Source: Streptomyces venezuelae
GTDB taxonomy: Bacteria; Actinomycetota; Actinomycetes; Streptomycetales; Streptomycetaceae
DNA: 64,000 bases
Reading direction: 5' to 3'
NCBI RefSeq assembly: GCF_008642335.1
Contig: NZ_CP029191.1
Coordinates: 2,356,001 to 2,420,000 of the forward strand
In this document: piece by piece, positions 43,902 to 52,509 of the stretch
Layout: each line of letters opens with the position of its first letter
Numbering within the stretch: position 1 is the first letter of the stretch
Program-made: the position numbers and the translations under genes
Notes under the pieces: model-generated
What the model was told of the DNA's origin: nothing
Databases searched by the model: none
What the model saw: only the letters and a program-made list of their open reading frames with translations

Positions 43902-45164
43902 GTGAACTCGACCAATCACACCGTGGTCGTCACCGGTATCGGCGCAACCACACCGCTGGGTGGCGACGCAGCGTCGACGTGGGAGGGCCTGCTCGCGGGC
44001 CGCTCCGGCGTCAGCACGCTGGAGCAGGACTGGGCAGCCGAGCTGCCCGTCCGCATCGCCGGCCAGATCGCCGTGGAGCCGGGCGAGGTCATCCCCCGCC
44101 CGCAGGCCCGGAAGCTGGACCGGTCGGCGCAGTTCGCGCTGATCGCGGCCAAGGAGGCCTGGGCGGACGCCGGTTTCACCGCCAAGGCGGGCGAGGACTC
44201 CGCCGTGGACCCGCACCGTCTCGGTGCGGTCATCGCCTCCGGCATCGGCGGCGTGACCACGCTTCTCGACCAGTACGACGTGCTGAAGGAGAAGGGCGTA
44301 CGCCGCGTCTCCCCGCACACCGTGCCGATGCTGATGCCCAACTCCCCGGCGGCCAACGTCGGCATCGAGCTGGGCGCCATGTCGGGCGTCCACACCCCGG
44401 TGTCGGCCTGCGCCTCGGGCGCGGAGGCCATCGGCTACGCGATCGAGATGATCCGCACCGGCCGCGCCGACGTCGTCGTCGCGGGCGGCACGGAGGCGGC
44501 GATCCACCCGCTGCCGATCGTCGCGTTCGGCAACATGATGGCGATGTCGAAGAACAACGACGACCCGCAGGGCGCCTCGCGTCCCTACGACGCCGACCGC
44601 AACGGCTTCGTGCTCGGCGAGGGCGCCGGCGTGATCGTCCTGGAGTCCGAGGAGCACGCCAAGGCCCGCGGCGCGAAGATCTACGCGGAGGCCGTCGGCC
44701 AGGGCATCTCGGCCGACGCGCACCACATCACGCAGCCCGAGCCGTCCGGCAACGGCATCGCCGCGGCGCTGCAGAACCTGCTCGACTCGACCGACCTCAA
44801 GCCCGCCGAGATCGTGCACGTGAACGCGCACGCGACCTCGACGCCGCAGGGTGACGTCGCGGAGATCAAGGCGCTGCGCAAGGCGTTCGGCGACGACGTG
44901 GACCACATGGCGATCGCCAGCACCAAGTCGATGACGGGTCACCTGCTCGGTGGCGCCGGCGGCGTGGAGACCGTGGCGACGGTCCTCGCGCTGAAGCACC
45001 GGATGGCCCCGCCGACGATCAACATCGAGAACCTCGACCCGGAGGTCGACGCGGACATCATCCGCAACGAGGCCCGCGCGCTGCCCGAGGGCAGGATCGC
45101 GGCGCTGAACGACTCGTTCGGCTTCGGCGGTCACAACGTCGTCCTGGCGTTCCGGACCGTCTGA
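43902..45164 (+). CDS. fabF: Beta-ketoacyl-ACP synthase II
   Basis: The 420-residue elongating condensing enzyme has catalytic Cys170 in VSACASGAEAIGYA, His310 in NAHATSTPQGD and His347 in SMTGHLLGGAGG. Other signatures are VVVTGIGATTPLGG at the N-terminus and the final NDSFGFGGHNVVLAF. I prefer the GTG at 43902 (MNSTNHTVVVTG), nine bases after GGAG; an upstream GTG adds five residues. It is the last gene of the fab operon, with a strong terminator 18 bases later. Confidence 0.96.
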   Translation: MNSTNHTVVVTGIGATTPLGGDAASTWEGLLAGRSGVSTLEQDWAAELPVRIAGQIAVEPGEVIPRPQARKLDRSAQFALIAAKEAWADAGFTAKAGEDSAVDPHRLGAVIASGIGGVTTLLDQYDVLKEKGVRRVSPHTVPMLMPNSPAANVGIELGAMSGVHTPVSACASGAEAIGYAIEMIRTGRADVVVAGGTEAAIHPLPIVAFGNMMAMSKNNDDPQGASRPYDADRNGFVLGEGAGVIVLESEEHAKARGAKIYAEAVGQGISADAHHITQPEPSGNGIAAALQNLLDSTDLKPAEIVHVNAHATSTPQGDVAEIKALRKAFGDDVDHMAIASTKSMTGHLLGGAGGVETVATVLALKHRMAPPTINIENLDPEVDADIIRNEARALPEGRIAALNDSFGFGGHNVVLAFRTV

Positions 45165-45182
45165 CCTCGCTCGTAGTACGTA

Positions 45183-45220
45183 CGCGAAGGGCCCCCACCA
45201 CCTGGTGGGGGCCCTTCGCG
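45183..45220. terminator. Bidirectional terminator at the end of the fab operon
   Basis: GCGAAGGGCCCCCACCA and TGGTGGGGGCCCTTCGC pair over 17 bp with a two-base centre. It serves fabF and the convergent DUF3145 gene. Confidence 0.92.
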
Positions 45221-45224
45221 CGTC

Positions 45225-45719
45225 TCAGACCACTTGGTGGAGCCACCGCACGGGTGCGCCCTCGCCCGCGTATCTGAAGGGTTCGAGTTCGTCGTCCCAG
45301 GGCTTGCCGAGGAGCTTGGCGAGTTCCGCCTCCAGGTCGCTCTCGCCGCGCTGCGAGCGGGCCAGCGCGGCGCGGAGCCGGTCCTCGGGGATCAGGATGT
45401 CGCCGTGCATTCCGGTGACGGCGTGGTAGATGCCGAGCTCGGGCGTGGCGCTGTACCGCTCGCCCTCGGCGCCGGCGCAGGGTTCCGCCGTGACCTCGAA
45501 GCGCAGCAGATCCCAGCCGCGCAGGGCGGAGGCGAGCTTGGAGGCGGTGCCCACCGAGCCCTGCCAGGAGAATTCGGATCTCCAGGTGCCCGGCGCGGCG
45601 GGCTGCCTGATCCAGTCGAGGCTCACACGCGCGCCGAGCACGCCCGCGACGGCCCACTCGACGTGTGGGCACAGCGCGCGCGGAGCGGAGTGCACGTACA
45701 GAACTCCACGTGTCGTCAC
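45225..45719 (-). CDS. DUF3145 family protein
   Basis: The 164-residue protein opens with TTRGVLYVHSAPRALCPHVEWAVAGVLG, the signature of DUF3145, and contains WIRQPAAPGTWRSEFSWQG and YSATPELGIYHAVTGMHGDIL. The family is confined to actinobacteria and lies next to fabF in many genomes; function is unknown. The GTG start is preceded by GGAGG. Upstream lies an AT-rich stretch with an inverted repeat. Confidence 0.9.
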   Translation of the reverse strand: MTTRGVLYVHSAPRALCPHVEWAVAGVLGARVSLDWIRQPAAPGTWRSEFSWQGSVGTASKLASALRGWDLLRFEVTAEPCAGAEGERYSATPELGIYHAVTGMHGDILIPEDRLRAALARSQRGESDLEAELAKLLGKPWDDELEPFRYAGEGAPVRWLHQVV

Positions 45720-45781
45720 CGGGACCTCCAGTGTGGGTCGAGGTTCGCCTTCCCCAGCGGCCTCGCGCCCGTGCCGAGCAG

Positions 45782-45812
45782 TTTTCCCAAATACTAGATA
45801 AACCTGGGAAAA
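45782..45812. promoter_or_regulatory. AT-rich inverted repeat upstream of the DUF3145 gene
   Basis: TTTTCCCA and TGGGAAAA form a perfect 8-bp inverted repeat with 15 A/T-rich bases between the arms. The region 45780-45855 is clearly less GC-rich than its surroundings. The 342-base gap between DUF3145 and the GDSL gene otherwise holds no gene. Confidence 0.6.
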
Positions 45813-46061
45813 GGGGACAGATGTGACGTGATGTAATTTAGCGGAACCACTAGAGCGAGGCGCCACCGGGTGGATCACCCGCCCTGTCGCTGCCGTGACA
45901 GCAGGGGCCCGGCGGCTATGGGCCCGAGGCTACCGTGCGGCGGCGCAAGGAGTGTGACGTACCGTCGGTCCGAAGGCCAGGAAACTCCGACCTTTCACCC
46001 GGCGGGGCGCAACCCCGGGCACGCGCACCACGTCACGTTGAACGACCGAGGGGAGCAGGGG

Positions 46062-46973
46062 ATGCGGAACCGCAGGCGCCGGTCGCGCGCCGTCGTCGCC
46101 CTCGCGACGGCGGCTCTGCTCTGCGGCGGGGCGCTGACCGCGTGCGACGCGCAGGGCGGGAACTCGGGGGCGCCGGGCGGCTCGTCCGCGCCCCGCAAGC
46201 CGTCGCCGAAACCCACCCCCGCGTGGGACACCTCGCCTCGCTCGCTGGCCGCGGTCGGCGACTCCATCACGCGCGGCTTCGACGCGTGCTCGGTGCTGTC
46301 CGACTGCCCCGAGGCGTCCTGGGCGACCGGCACGGACACCGAGGTCGACAGCCTGGCGACGCGACTGCTCGGGAAGGGGCGGGCCGCGTCGCACAGTTGG
46401 AACCACGCGAAGACCGGCGCCCGTATGGCGGATCTGACCGGGCAGGTCGAGCGGGCCGCCGCGGACCGTCCCGAGCTGGTGACGGTGATGACGGGCGCCA
46501 ACGACGCGTGCCGTCCGACGGCCGCCTCGATGACGCCGGTCGGCGAGTTCCGCGCCGACTTCGAGGAGGCGCTGCGCACACTGCGCCGCGAGCTGCCGAA
46601 GGCGCAGGTGTACGTGGCGTCGGTGCCGGACCTGAAGCGGCTCTGGTCGCAGGGGCGGACGAACCCGCTGGGCAAGCAGGTGTGGAAGCTGGGCATCTGC
46701 GCCTCCATGCTGGCCGACCCCGACGACCTGGACGCCGCGGCGACGCGGCGGCGCGCGTCGGTGCAGGACCGCGTGGTCGCGTACAACAAGGTCCTCGAAG
46801 ACGTGTGCGACAAGGACCGGCGCTGCCGTTACGACGGCGGGGCGGTCTTCGACTACCGCTTCGACGGCGACCAGTTGAGCCACTGGGACTGGTTCCACCC
46901 CAGCAAGAACGGCCAGGCGCGGCTCGCGGAGATCGCATACCGGCAGGTGACGTCGCGGAAGCCGGTGGCGTAG
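46062..46973 (+). CDS. SGNH/GDSL-type lipoprotein hydrolase
   Basis: The 303-residue lipoprotein has a signal sequence with lipobox LTAC (Cys about residue 28), then a disordered Ser/Pro linker. The SGNH hydrolase fold is shown by AAVGDSITRGF (block I Ser), the Gly-containing KTGARM, MTGANDACRP (block III Asn) and SHWDWFHPSKNGQ (block V Asp-His). Extra cysteine pairs (CSVLSDC, CDKDRRC) suggest surface disulfides. It should deacylate a cell-wall polymer or lipid on the outer membrane face. The ATG follows GAGGGGAGC. Confidence 0.9.
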   Translation: MRNRRRRSRAVVALATAALLCGGALTACDAQGGNSGAPGGSSAPRKPSPKPTPAWDTSPRSLAAVGDSITRGFDACSVLSDCPEASWATGTDTEVDSLATRLLGKGRAASHSWNHAKTGARMADLTGQVERAAADRPELVTVMTGANDACRPTAASMTPVGEFRADFEEALRTLRRELPKAQVYVASVPDLKRLWSQGRTNPLGKQVWKLGICASMLADPDDLDAAATRRRASVQDRVVAYNKVLEDVCDKDRRCRYDGGAVFDYRFDGDQLSHWDWFHPSKNGQARLAEIAYRQVTSRKPVA

Positions 46974-46979
46974 GCCTCC

Positions 46980-49451
46980 TCAGGCGATGAGCGTCTCGGT
47001 CAGGCGGAGGTCGGCCACGGAGCGGCCGACCTGCACTTCGTACGTACCGCTGCGGTACGCCCAGGAGTCGGCGCTCTCGTCCCACGTCTCGAAGGCGCGG
47101 CGCGGGAGTTCCACGGTCACTTCGGCGGTCTCGCCGGGTGCCGCCTCGGCGCCCGCGAAGCCGGCGAGCCGGCGGGCGGGGCGGTCGGGGTCGTCCGTGG
47201 CCGGGGCCAGGTAGACCTGGACGACCTCGCGGCCCGCGCGGTCCCCGGTGTTGCGGACGCGGACGGTGGCCGTCGTGCCCTCGACGATGAGTGACTCGTA
47301 CGTCCAGTCGGTGTAGCCGAGGCCGTGCCCGAAGGCGTAGGAGGGGGTGGCGCCCGCCTTCTCCCAGGCGCGGTAGCCGATGAACACGCCCTCGGTGTAG
47401 GCCAGTTCGCCGCCGTCGGGGGTGACTCCGGTGACCGGGGCGGCGGACAGATCGCCCCAGGTGGTGGGGAGGCGGCCGCCGGGCTCCTCGGTGCCGAGCA
47501 GGACGTCGGCGAGGGCGGCGCCGCCCTCCTGGCCCGGGAACCAGCCGAGCAGGACGGCGGCGACGTCGTCGCGCCACGGAAGTTCCACCGGGGAGCCGGA
47601 GTTGACGACGACCACGGTCCTCGGGTTGGCGGCGGCCACGGCGCGGACCAGGTCGTCCTGGCGGCCCGGCAGCTTCAGGTCGCGGCGGTCGAAGCCCTCG
47701 GACTCGACGCGTTCCGTGGTGCCGACGACCACGACGGCGGTGTCGGCGGCGCGTGCGGCCTCGACGGCCTCGGCGATCAGCTCGTCGGGGTCGCGGCGCG
47801 GGCCGAGGTGGACGAGGGAGAACACGACGCCGGGCAGCGGCGCCGCGGACCTGTCGCCGAGCGGGTGGCGCAGGGAGATCTCGACGGGTTCGCCCGCGGT
47901 GAGGCGCACCCGGCCGCGTTCGACGGGCGAGCCGAAGAACGCCTCGAAGGGGTCGGAGGCGGGGCCCATCTCCTGGACGCCGTCGTACAGGGTCTCGCCG
48001 CCGACGGTGAGGGTGAAGGCGCCGAGGCCGCTCGTGCCGAAGACGTGCTCGCCGCTCTCGCGCGGGGTGAAGGTGCCGACGACGTCGACGCGCGAGAGCG
48101 TCTCGTGGGTGACGCCTTCGGGCAGGTCGTCGCCGATCCACTGGACGTGGCCGGAGGGGAGGCCGCCCTCGCCGATGACGGTGCCGTCGGCGTCGCGGCA
48201 GACGGCACGGAGTGCGAACCCCTGCTCCGCCGCGGCGAGTTCGTCGCTGGGGTCGGCGCCGACGGCGTAGGTGAGCGCGCCGTCGGGCAGGGCGGCGGTC
48301 AGGCCGTCGAGCGGGGAGACGACGCGGGCGGGGAAGACGGTGGCCGAGCCGCCGCCGAGGATGCGGGCGTCGCGGGCGGCGGCGCCGATGAGGGCGACGG
48401 TGCCCGCGCGCGCACCGCTGCCGTCGGGGCTCAGCGGGAGGGTCCGGTGCTCGTTGCGCACGAGGACGAAGGCGCGGCGGGCCATCTCGCGGGCCAGGGC
48501 CTCGCCGTCGATCTCGGCCGGAAGGTCGTCCGGGGCGACGACCGGCTCGGCGCCTTCGAGGATGCCGACGCGGGCGGCGAGGCGCAGGACGTTGCGGACG
48601 GCCGCGTCGACGGTCTCCTCGGCGACCTCGCCCGCGCGGACTGCGGCGGCGAGCGGCTCTCCGTACACGGTCTTCGGGCCCGGCATGGCGACGTCGAGGC
48701 CGCCCTCGATGCCGCCGGTCGTGGAGCGGGCGGCCATCCAATCGGAGACGTTGCAGCCGTCGAAGCCCCACTCGCCGCGCAGGACGTCCTCGACGAGGTG
48801 CCGGTGCTCGGTCATGGTCACGCCGTTGACCTGGTTGTACGCGGTCATGATGCCCCACGGCCGGGCGTTGGCGACGATCGCCTCGAAGGGCGCGAGGTAC
48901 AGCTCGCGCAGGGCGCGCGGGGGCACCTTGTTGTCGACGGTGAAGCGGTCGGTCTCGGCGTCGTTGGCGACGAAGTGCTTGACGGTCGTGCCGACGCCGC
49001 CGGACTGCACGCCGCGTACGTAGCCGGTGCCGATGACGCCGGTCAGATACGGGTCCTCGCTGTACGCCTCGAAGTGCCGGCCGCCGAGCGGGGAGCGGTG
49101 GAGGTTGACGGTCGGGGCGAGGAGGACGTGCACGCCCTTGCGGCGGGCCTCCTGGGCGAGCAGGGCGCCCGCGCGGCGGGCCAGGTCCTGGTCCCAGGCG
49201 GCGGCGAGCGCGGTCGGGGAGGGCAGTGCGACGGACGGGTCGTCGGCGGTCCAGCGGGTGCCGCGCACGCCGATCGGGCCGTCGGACATCACGAGGGACC
49301 GGAGGCCGATCTCGGGCAGGGCGTGCAGAGCCCACATGGTGCGGCCACCGAGGAGGCGGGCCTTGGCGTCGAGGTCGAGCTTGCGGAGGGCGCCCTCGAC
49401 GACGGCTTCGCGTGCCCGGTCCTGCTCGTCGGGCCTGGTCGTGTCCGCCAT
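46980..49451 (-). CDS. Glycoside hydrolase family 3 beta-glucosidase with PA14 insert
   Basis: The 823-residue cytoplasmic enzyme has the GH3 N-terminal TIM barrel (MSDGPIGVRG, NLHRSPLGGRHFEAYSEDPYLTG, KHFVANDAET, nucleophile Asp237 in FDGCNVSDWMAA). An alpha/beta sandwich domain has a PA14 insert in the middle (RDADGTVIGEGGLPSGHVQWIG ... FTPRESGEHVFGTSGLG). A C-terminal fibronectin-like domain follows. This resembles KlBgl1-type beta-glucosidases that act on oligosaccharides. The ATG at 49451 follows GAGGAGG. The divergent TetR gene may regulate it. Its end lies seven bases from the GDSL gene. Confidence 0.95.
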   Translation of the reverse strand: MADTTRPDEQDRAREAVVEGALRKLDLDAKARLLGGRTMWALHALPEIGLRSLVMSDGPIGVRGTRWTADDPSVALPSPTALAAAWDQDLARRAGALLAQEARRKGVHVLLAPTVNLHRSPLGGRHFEAYSEDPYLTGVIGTGYVRGVQSGGVGTTVKHFVANDAETDRFTVDNKVPPRALRELYLAPFEAIVANARPWGIMTAYNQVNGVTMTEHRHLVEDVLRGEWGFDGCNVSDWMAARSTTGGIEGGLDVAMPGPKTVYGEPLAAAVRAGEVAEETVDAAVRNVLRLAARVGILEGAEPVVAPDDLPAEIDGEALAREMARRAFVLVRNEHRTLPLSPDGSGARAGTVALIGAAARDARILGGGSATVFPARVVSPLDGLTAALPDGALTYAVGADPSDELAAAEQGFALRAVCRDADGTVIGEGGLPSGHVQWIGDDLPEGVTHETLSRVDVVGTFTPRESGEHVFGTSGLGAFTLTVGGETLYDGVQEMGPASDPFEAFFGSPVERGRVRLTAGEPVEISLRHPLGDRSAAPLPGVVFSLVHLGPRRDPDELIAEAVEAARAADTAVVVVGTTERVESEGFDRRDLKLPGRQDDLVRAVAAANPRTVVVVNSGSPVELPWRDDVAAVLLGWFPGQEGGAALADVLLGTEEPGGRLPTTWGDLSAAPVTGVTPDGGELAYTEGVFIGYRAWEKAGATPSYAFGHGLGYTDWTYESLIVEGTTATVRVRNTGDRAGREVVQVYLAPATDDPDRPARRLAGFAGAEAAPGETAEVTVELPRRAFETWDESADSWAYRSGTYEVQVGRSVADLRLTETLIA

Positions 49452-49583
49452 GGCGGTGCCTCCTCGTGTCGCGCCTCGGTCTCGGTCCGTCCGTCTCGTA
49501 CCTCCATCGTGCATCTGATACCTGTAGAGGGGTAGGTTTCGTTATCTTGTCGTTACAACAGGTCTACGGAAGGGATGCGGGCC

Positions 49584-50201
49584 ATGGCGGCCAGGGCCAG
49601 GAGCGAGGAGCGACGCGCGGAGATCCTGCGCGCGGCGTTCGAGGTGATCGCCGAGCGCGGCTACCGGGGCGCGAGCCTCGGGGCGGTCGCCGAGCGCGTG
49701 GGGCTCACCCAGCAGGGCCTGCTGCACTACTTCCCCACCAAGGAGGCGCTGCTGGTCGCCGTCCTGGAGGCGCGCGACCAGTGGGACGCGGTGCCGCGCG
49801 GCGAGTGGCGCCTGGACCTGCTCGGCTCGCTGGTGGAGTACAACGCGATGCGCCCGGGCATCGTGCAGACGTTCTCCGCGCTGCTCGGCGAGAGCGTCAC
49901 GGACGGGCATCCGGCCCGCGCGTTCTTCACCACTCGTTACGGGGCGGTGCGCGAGAACTTCGCGGCGGTGCTGCGCGCCGAGTACGGCGACCGGCTGCCG
50001 GGCGGCCTCACTCCGGAGGCGGCGGCGCCGCTGATGGTGGCGGTGATGGACGGGTTGCAGTACCAGTGGCTGCTCGCCCCCGACGAGGTGGACATGCCGG
50101 GGGCGTTCCGGGACTTCTTGCGGCTACTGGGCGGCGGTGGCGCCGCCGAGGGCGGCGACGACCTCGACCTCGACCAGCGCGCGCGGCGGGACGAGCCGTG
50201 A
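49584..50201 (+). CDS. TetR-family regulator divergent from the beta-glucosidase
   Basis: The 205-residue protein has the TetR helix-turn-helix (RRAEILRAAFEVIAERGYRGASLGAVAERVGLTQQGLLHYFPTKEALL) and a C-terminal TetR_C_6-like domain. ATG 49584 stands nine bases after GGAAGGG; ATG 49575 is three codons earlier. TTGTCGTTACAA in the promoter region is a short palindromic element. The 3' end overlaps the convergent RidA gene by 78 bases. Confidence 0.88.
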   Translation: MAARARSEERRAEILRAAFEVIAERGYRGASLGAVAERVGLTQQGLLHYFPTKEALLVAVLEARDQWDAVPRGEWRLDLLGSLVEYNAMRPGIVQTFSALLGESVTDGHPARAFFTTRYGAVRENFAAVLRAEYGDRLPGGLTPEAAAPLMVAVMDGLQYQWLLAPDEVDMPGAFRDFLRLLGGGGAAEGGDDLDLDQRARRDEP

Positions 50202-50519
50202 GACGGCGACGGTGGTGCTGGTGGGCGGGGTCGCGGTGAGGAACTCCTTGCGTACGGCGGCGTAGTCGGCGAAGCCGTCCATGTCGGTGAGGTACGTACG
50301 GATGTTGATGATGTCGTCGAGCCCGGCGCCGTGCGCGGCGAGCAGCGCCTTCAGCGCCTCGAAGACGCCGCGGGACTGTGCGGCCATGTCGTCCCCCTCG
50401 CCGCACTGCCCGGACACGTACAACAGGACTCCCCCGTCGGCGTGTTCGACGCGGGCGACCTGCGAGTAGGGGCCGAAGGGCTGCGGGGCGTCGGCGGGAT
50501 TGTCGATGGATATCCGCAT
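50124..50519 (-). CDS. RidA family protein
   Basis: The 131-residue protein resembles RidA/YjgF enamine deaminases (PFGPYSQVARVEHADGGVLLYVSGQ, DDIINIRTYLTDMDGF, FLTATPPTSTTVAVSRLVPPRALVEVEVVA). In the archetypal RidA an Arg in the I-V-K-T/R-T-x-x-F block is catalytic; here IRTYL keeps it. It should deaminate reactive imines or a related substrate. It lies 16 bases after the stop of the upstream oxidoreductase gene and is probably in its operon. The 3' end runs 78 bases into the opposing TetR gene. Confidence 0.88.
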   Translation of the reverse strand: MRISIDNPADAPQPFGPYSQVARVEHADGGVLLYVSGQCGEGDDMAAQSRGVFEALKALLAAHGAGLDDIINIRTYLTDMDGFADYAAVRKEFLTATPPTSTTVAVSRLVPPRALVEVEVVAALGGATAAQ

Positions 50520-50535
50520 GTTCTCTCTGCTCTCC

Positions 50536-51348
50536 TCAGCTGTCGCGACGGATGTGGGTGACGGCGCGGGAGACGTCTTCGTGGACGACGTCGGGGTCGG
50601 CGGCGGCTGCTTGGAAGTGCCGCAACACGGCTTCCATGGCGGGCAGTTCGGTCGTCCGTGTCGCGAGGGAGACATCCTTGACGGCGAGATCGCTGCCGAA
50701 GTGCACGTCGGTCGCGAAGGCGCGGGCGACGGCGCCGGAGAGCGGGCCCGCGGCGAGGGCGTCCCTGGCCGTTGCCTCGTCCAGGCCGAGCGCGTCCGCG
50801 AGCTTCATCGCCTCCGCGACGAGGGCGACGCCTCCGATGACGGCCGTGTTGACGACGAGCTTGAGCGCGGCGCCCGAGCCGAGGGGGCCGGTGCGGGTGA
50901 CGGGCCCGAAGCGGGCGAGCACGTGCTCCACGCCCGCGGCGTCACCGCCCGCCAGGATGCCGAGCCGTCCGGCGGCGGCCTTGTCCGTGCTGCCCATGAC
51001 GGGGGCGTCGACGAGGGTCACCCCGTCCGGCACGCGCCCCGCCAGTTCCTTGACGGTGTCCGGCCCGACGGTCGACATCTCCACCCAGTACGTGCCGGGG
51101 CGCAGCGCCGGGAGGATGGCGTCGGCGATCTCGCGTACGGCGTCGGGTCCGGCGAGCATGGTGATGACGACGTCGGCTTCGCGGACGGCGTCGGCGGGGT
51201 CGGTGGCAACGGTGGCGCCCTCGGCGGCGAGGGCCTCGGCCTTCGCGGGGGTCCGGTTCCAGACGGTCAACGCTGCTTCTGCTGGCAGCAGTTGACGCGC
51301 CATCGGCTCGCCCATGTGCCCCAGACCGAGGAATGCGATCTTTTCCAT
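50536..51348 (-). CDS. 3-hydroxyisobutyrate-dehydrogenase-like NAD(P)-dependent oxidoreductase
   Basis: The 270-residue protein has the Rossmann loop IAFLGLGHMGEPMARQLL, the substrate-binding DAPVMGSTDKAAAGRLGILAGG (D-A-P-V-x-G) and the catalytic lysine in GSGAALKLVVNT. It belongs to the beta-hydroxyacid dehydrogenase family, which includes 3-hydroxyisobutyrate, tartronate-semialdehyde and glyoxylate reductases. It is followed by ridA. The LysR gene on the opposite side is likely its regulator. Confidence 0.92.
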   Translation of the reverse strand: MEKIAFLGLGHMGEPMARQLLPAEAALTVWNRTPAKAEALAAEGATVATDPADAVREADVVITMLAGPDAVREIADAILPALRPGTYWVEMSTVGPDTVKELAGRVPDGVTLVDAPVMGSTDKAAAGRLGILAGGDAAGVEHVLARFGPVTRTGPLGSGAALKLVVNTAVIGGVALVAEAMKLADALGLDEATARDALAAGPLSGAVARAFATDVHFGSDLAVKDVSLATRTTELPAMEAVLRHFQAAAADPDVVHEDVSRAVTHIRRDS

Positions 51349-51388
51349 GGCTCCGACGCTAGGCCCGCCCGCGTGATGCGACAAGCGA

Positions 51389-52378
51389 ATGTCTAGCATG
51401 CGCTCCATGCCGAACCCGCATGCCGTACGGCCCTCCCCCGATGGGGAGTCCGCGCCACCCGACCTGTCCACCGTCTGGCTCCGGACCTTTCTGGACGTGG
51501 CCCGGCACGGATCGTTCACGGTGGCGGCGCGGGAGCTGGGCTGGACACAGTCCGCCGTGTCGCGGCAGATCGCCGCGCTGGAGGCGGCGCTCGGCGGGGT
51601 GCCGCTCTTCGACCGGCTGCCGCGCGGCGTACGGCCGACGGCGCAGGGCCGGGCCCTGCTGCCGCACGCGGAGGAGGTCGTGGCCCGACTGCGCGGCATG
51701 GCACGGGAGTTGAGCGCGCTGCGGGACGCGGCGGGCGGGCTGCTGCGGGTCGGGGCGTTCGCGACGGCCGACGCGGGGCTCGTGCCGAGGGCGATCGCCG
51801 GGTTCCGCACCCGGCACCCCGGGGTGACGCTGACGCGTGAGGAGGGCCTGACGCCCGCGCTCCTGTCCCGCGTCGCGGAGGGCGGGCTCGACGTGGCGGT
51901 GGTGTCGACGACGGGCGGCGCGCTGGCCGGCCCGGGCGCGGCGTACGAGCTGCACCATCTGCTCGACGAGAGGCTGTACGTCGCGCTGCCCGCCGGACAC
52001 GCACTGGCGGCCGAACCCGAGCTGCCGCTCCGTCGGCTGGCGGGGGAGGACTGGATCTCCGGCAGCCCGCGCGTCGAGGGTTCCCTGCTGGAACCGGCGT
52101 CGGGCCACGGCTTCCGCCCGCACGTCGCACACGTCGTCGCGGAGTGGACGGCGAAACAGGGGTACGTGGCGGCAGGACTCGGCGTGGCCCTCGTCCCCGC
52201 GCTGGCGGCGGAGGGCGTGCGACCGGACATCACGCTGGTGCCGGTACGGGCCGAGGACGTACCGCCGCGTGCGGTGTACGCGGCGACGGCACGCGGACGG
52301 GTGCCGGCGCCTGCGGTACGGCCGTTTCTGGGGGCGCTTCGGGGGGCGGCGCGAAGGCTTGGGCCGCGCGAGGGTTAA
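51389..52378 (+). CDS. LysR-family transcriptional regulator
   Basis: The 329-residue protein has a LysR helix-turn-helix (LRTFLDVARHGSFTVAARELGWTQSAVSRQIAALEAALGGVPLFDRLPRGVRPTAQG) and a periplasmic-binding-like effector domain. There are three in-frame ATGs at 51389, 51398 and 51407 without a clear ribosome site; the promoter gap to the divergent oxidoreductase is only 40 bases, so the transcript may be leaderless. The arrangement is standard for LysR control of the neighbouring gene. Confidence 0.9.
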   Translation: MSSMRSMPNPHAVRPSPDGESAPPDLSTVWLRTFLDVARHGSFTVAARELGWTQSAVSRQIAALEAALGGVPLFDRLPRGVRPTAQGRALLPHAEEVVARLRGMARELSALRDAAGGLLRVGAFATADAGLVPRAIAGFRTRHPGVTLTREEGLTPALLSRVAEGGLDVAVVSTTGGALAGPGAAYELHHLLDERLYVALPAGHALAAEPELPLRRLAGEDWISGSPRVEGSLLEPASGHGFRPHVAHVVAEWTAKQGYVAAGLGVALVPALAAEGVRPDITLVPVRAEDVPPRAVYAATARGRVPAPAVRPFLGALRGAARRLGPREG

Positions 52379-52509
52379 GGCCTGTCCACGCGGTCGGGGG
52401 CGGGTTCAGCAGAGATATTCACGGTTCCGGCCCAATGGGAGCGGTTACGGTCTGGTGGCTGGTGTCCGGTGTGTCTCGGGTCGGTCCGGGGTGCTGACGA
52501 AGGAGCGTC

